Assembly (NCBI RefSeq): GCF_030622045.1
Contig: NZ_CP130886.1
Location: forward strand, 5,340,001-5,404,000
Length of the DNA: 64,000 nt
Direction of reading: 5' to 3'
From: Planctellipticum variicoloris
Lineage (GTDB): Bacteria; Planctomycetota; Planctomycetia; Planctomycetales; Planctomycetaceae
The notes beneath the pieces are model-generated. The model searched no databases. It was not told where the DNA came from and was given only the letters and a program-made list of their open reading frames with translations. Of the stretch, positions 61,605 through 64,000 are shown in pieces; within the stretch, counting starts at the first letter, position 1, and each line of letters starts with the position of its first letter. The position numbers were made by a program, and so were the translations under genes.

Positions 61605-62168
61605 ATGACGACGGTTATTGCTCTCTGGCTGCCGATTCTGCTGTCGGGCGTGGCGGTTTACATCGTCAGTTCGATCATCCATATGGCGACTCCCTGGCAT
61701 AAGGGGGACTATCTCAAGCTGCCGGACGAAGACCGCGTGCTCGATGCACTGCGACCGTTCGCGCTGCCGCCCGGAGACTATTCCGCCCCTCGTGCCGGCA
61801 GCATGCAGGAGATGGGAACGCCCGAGTTCGTCGAAACGATGAAACGGGGCCCCGTCTTCATGGCCACGGTCATGCCGAGCGCTCCGATGGCGATCGGCCG
61901 GAGCCTGGCGCAGTGGTTCGTCTACTCGCTGGTCGTCGCGTGGTTCGCGGCGTACACGGCGGGGGTGGCGATTCCGCCTGGGGGCGACCGGCTGAAGGTC
62001 GTTCAGATTGCGTTCACGACGGCGTTTGCTGGGTATGCGCTGGGTCTGTGGCAGCTTCACATCTGGTATCTGCGGTCGCTGGTGACGACGGTCAAATCGA
62101 CGATCGACGGGGCGGTTTATGCGGCGCTGACGGCGGGGCTGCTGGCGTGGCTGTGGCCGGGGCCTTGA
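61605..62168 (+). CDS. Membrane protein of unknown function
   Basis: A 187-residue protein with hydrophobic segments at about 5-27 (LWLPILLSGVAVYIVSS), 103-125 (WFVYSLVVAWFAAYTAGVAI), 134-152 and 165-185 (YAALTAGLLAWLW). Conserved-looking loop SAPRAGSMQEMGTPEFVETM. Family not recognised. Co-directional with the preceding gene. ATG at 61605 follows GGGAGTC. Confidence 0.7.
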   Translation: MTTVIALWLPILLSGVAVYIVSSIIHMATPWHKGDYLKLPDEDRVLDALRPFALPPGDYSAPRAGSMQEMGTPEFVETMKRGPVFMATVMPSAPMAIGRSLAQWFVYSLVVAWFAAYTAGVAIPPGGDRLKVVQIAFTTAFAGYALGLWQLHIWYLRSLVTTVKSTIDGAVYAALTAGLLAWLWPGP

Positions 62169-62187
62169 TCGGCCGGCACAGCCGGCC

Positions 62188-63390
62188 CTACCGCGGACCT
62201 CGCAGAATCACCGCGTCGCACCAGTTGGCGTAGTCGCTGACGTCGGCCTGTTCGCCGAAGTCGACGATCAGCGTCAGCTCTCCGGCTCCCGTGAGCGGGA
62301 CCGGCGGAACGGCGAGCGGCGGCGACTGGGATGTCAGCTCGGGGCTGGTCCAGACGTCCTGGCCGTCGACGGCGACGCGGAAGCGGACGCTGCCGCGGGG
62401 GGCGGCTTCGTCGTCGAGTCCGACGATGGCCCGGAACTCGCGGTCGCCCGGCTCGACGGCAAAGCGGGCGACGGTCTGGCTGTGCATGCCGAGACCGGTG
62501 GCGAACTCCCGGTTGCGGATCCGCAGCGGTCCGCGCCAGACGTTGCGATTGACCACGAGGGGCCACTTGGACGACAGGAACGGCGTGTGAACGACCGACG
62601 TCGGCGTCCGTTCCGCCAGGGGTTGGACGCGCGGTCCGAAGACGTCGCAGCGGCAGATTTCGCCCAGTGGAACGATCACGTCGGCCTGCCAGGGGAGGCG
62701 CAGGCGAACGGCGTCCCCTTCGACCTGCTCGGCCGCGATCGCCGTCACCCGCGAGCCGTCGCGGAGGCGGAAGACCAGACGCGGCCCCGTCGTTGCGGGA
62801 AAGCTGCTCAGGTCGGGGTCGAGGCCAATGGCCCGGACGCGGCGGCGATCGAGCTTGATGGGATTGCCGGAGCGGTCGATTTCGACAAAGGCGCCGTCCA
62901 GACTCAGGAGCTGATCGGCGGTCCGTTCGCCGTTGCTCAGCACGACGAGGTCCGCGCCGCCCGATCGCGTTTCGAGATCCCTCCAGAGATTTCGCCGCGC
63001 TGGGCCGGGCGCCGGCAGGTCCAGAATCAATGAGGAAAGCGTTTCCAGGGGAACGACCTGGATGGGCCAGGGGGTGTAGCGTTCCCAGCCGACTTTCAGC
63101 GTTTCGTCGGCCATTTCAATCGGCCGGGCCAACCAGGTGTCACCGTTGGCGAATGTCAGAGCGGCCGCGCCGGCCTTGAGCGGGTCGGCGGTCCGCCCGA
63201 AGTCGATGGAAACGATCTGTTCGACGGGGAGCGGGTCTTTCAGGACGATGGCCGATTTTGTCCAGCCCTGCAGCGGGCCTTTCAGTTCGCGTCCGTCGGC
63301 GTCGAGGACCGTGACGCGATCTTCCGCCCTGGCTGCGGCGGCCAGCGTCAGCAGGAGAATCGCGGCGAGGCTGCGGCGCATAAGGCTCAT
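62188..63390 (-). CDS. Secreted NPCBM-domain protein
   Basis: A 400-residue protein with a signal sequence (RRSLAAILLLTLAAAARAED). The C-terminal domain (GPLRIRNREFATGLGMHSQT, VARFAVEPGDREFRAIVGLD, GELTLIVDFGEQADVSDYAN, WCDAVILRG) is an NPCBM/NEW2-type beta-sandwich. The N-terminal part contains repeats of beta segments (VTVLDADGRELKGPLQGW). Its ATG overlaps the preceding gene's stop (ATGA), so the two are coupled. Probably binds a carbohydrate or glycoprotein outside the cell. Confidence 0.85.
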   Translation of the reverse strand: MSLMRRSLAAILLLTLAAAARAEDRVTVLDADGRELKGPLQGWTKSAIVLKDPLPVEQIVSIDFGRTADPLKAGAAALTFANGDTWLARPIEMADETLKVGWERYTPWPIQVVPLETLSSLILDLPAPGPARRNLWRDLETRSGGADLVVLSNGERTADQLLSLDGAFVEIDRSGNPIKLDRRRVRAIGLDPDLSSFPATTGPRLVFRLRDGSRVTAIAAEQVEGDAVRLRLPWQADVIVPLGEICRCDVFGPRVQPLAERTPTSVVHTPFLSSKWPLVVNRNVWRGPLRIRNREFATGLGMHSQTVARFAVEPGDREFRAIVGLDDEAAPRGSVRFRVAVDGQDVWTSPELTSQSPPLAVPPVPLTGAGELTLIVDFGEQADVSDYANWCDAVILRGPR

Positions 63391-64000
63391 CGCTGGAAGA
63401 TCGGCAGAAAGTTGTTGGGCATCTGCAGGATGATGCAGGACATGGCGGTGGCGTACTCGGGATTGATCAATGGATCGGACCACATGCCGTCGGGGAGCTG
63501 CCGGGCGATAAGCTCGCCGCGGATCGCGGGATACCAGCGTTTCCACCGCTCGCCGCCCGCCTGCCACATCGCCTGAACTGCGTAATATTGGCCGTAGTAG
63601 TAGTGCGCGTCGTAGCGCAGCATGTCCCCCTGAGGCTCGTAGCGGCTGATGTAATCGAGACCGCGGTCGATATCGCGTCCTTCGTAGATGCCGGCGCTGT
63701 AAAGAGCCACGACTCCGGCGGCGGTTCGCGGAAAGGCGCTCGTCGGTCGACCGCTGAGCTGGTAGCGGAAGCCGCCGTCGGCGACCTGGGATTTGCGGAC
63801 ATACTCCGTGCACTGGTCGACGGTGGTTTTGGGGACGTGCAGACCGCAGTTGCGGGCGGCGCGGAGGGCCATGATCTGGCAGACGGTGACGGAGATGTCT
63901 GCGTCGCGGCCGTCGGGATCGTAGCGCCAGCCCCCTTCCTTGTTCTGCGAATTGACGATGAGCTGCACGGCGGCCTTGAGCGTCGTCCGGACGTCGTCCC
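63387..64000 (-). CDS. Prenyltransferase/squalene-oxidase-like repeat protein, 5' end missing
   Basis: 204 residues are visible; the frame is open at the window end (DVRTTLKAAVQLIVNSQN). Repeat units EGGWRYDPDGRDADISVTV and ADGGFRYQLSGRPTSAFPRT are typical of the alpha/alpha-barrel prenyltransferase/squalene-hopene family, with conserved QNKEGGW and DGGFRY. C-terminal LPDGMWSDPLINPEYATAMS, CIILQMPNNFLPIFQR. Such truncated-looking repeat proteins are common in planctomycetes and have no known reaction. Coupled to the following NPCBM gene. Confidence 0.85.
   Translation of the reverse strand, partial: DDVRTTLKAAVQLIVNSQNKEGGWRYDPDGRDADISVTVCQIMALRAARNCGLHVPKTTVDQCTEYVRKSQVADGGFRYQLSGRPTSAFPRTAAGVVALYSAGIYEGRDIDRGLDYISRYEPQGDMLRYDAHYYYGQYYAVQAMWQAGGERWKRWYPAIRGELIARQLPDGMWSDPLINPEYATAMSCIILQMPNNFLPIFQR

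Overview
The window reads as chromosomal DNA of a high-G+C member of the Planctomycetota. The evidence is a set of families that are characteristic of that phylum: a DUF1559 pseudopilin-like protein with the H-x9-DG C-terminus, a Tat-exported DUF1501 protein, a PVC-type haem-binding dehydrogenase with a CxxCH cytochrome motif, an NPCBM protein coupled to a prenyltransferase-like repeat protein, DUF4058, and homing-endonuclease-associated repeats. Housekeeping genes have strong G/C third-position bias, which also produces many long antisense shadow frames. No tRNA, rRNA or CRISPR array was seen.

Layout. 1-11.2 kb: the 3' part of a penicillin-binding protein 2 gene, secreted and lipoproteins, two alpha/beta hydrolases, a dead nucleotidyltransferase gene (6681-7597, two in-frame stops and a frameshift), a DUF1559/lipoprotein pair and a type II NADH dehydrogenase. 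11.4-20.9 kb: an accessory island with a homing-endonuclease-repeat protein, a RAYT-like Y1 transposase with REP-like palindromes and a 17-bp tandem array, a group II intron (reverse transcriptase plus domain V), an AbiE-like two-gene operon (HTH regulator with a possible nuclease-like N-terminus plus nucleotidyltransferase) behind 19-bp-spaced direct repeats, and a leucine-rich-repeat membrane protein gene cut by an IS630 element whose ends and TA target can be read exactly. 21.2-26 kb: clpB and dnaK. 26.5-36.3 kb: pheA, then a co-directional series tpiA-secG-yicC-gmk-rpoZ-coaC-coaB-ftsK whose gaps are filled by dispersed hairpin repeats. 36.4-46.9 kb: the PVC dehydrogenase, DUF4058, purEK, a class V aminotransferase, an Rrf2 regulator overlapping a methyltransferase, a His-rich lipoprotein methyltransferase and an SRPBCC protein. 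47-53.2 kb: an exbB-exbD-exbD-unknown cluster and DUF1501. 54-57.6 kb: two ABC ATPase/permease pairs overlapping as one operon. 57.9-64 kb: a TolB-like propeller protein, argG, a TIGR01777 epimerase, a membrane protein, and the NPCBM/prenyltransferase-repeat pair running off the end.

The most interesting parts are the island at 12.4-20.9 kb (AbiE-like pair and its iterated operator, RAYT/REP cluster, exactly reconstructable IS-split gene), the decayed nucleotidyltransferase at 7 kb, and the dispersed inverted repeats. Assignments rest on motif reading by eye; no database search or structure prediction was possible.
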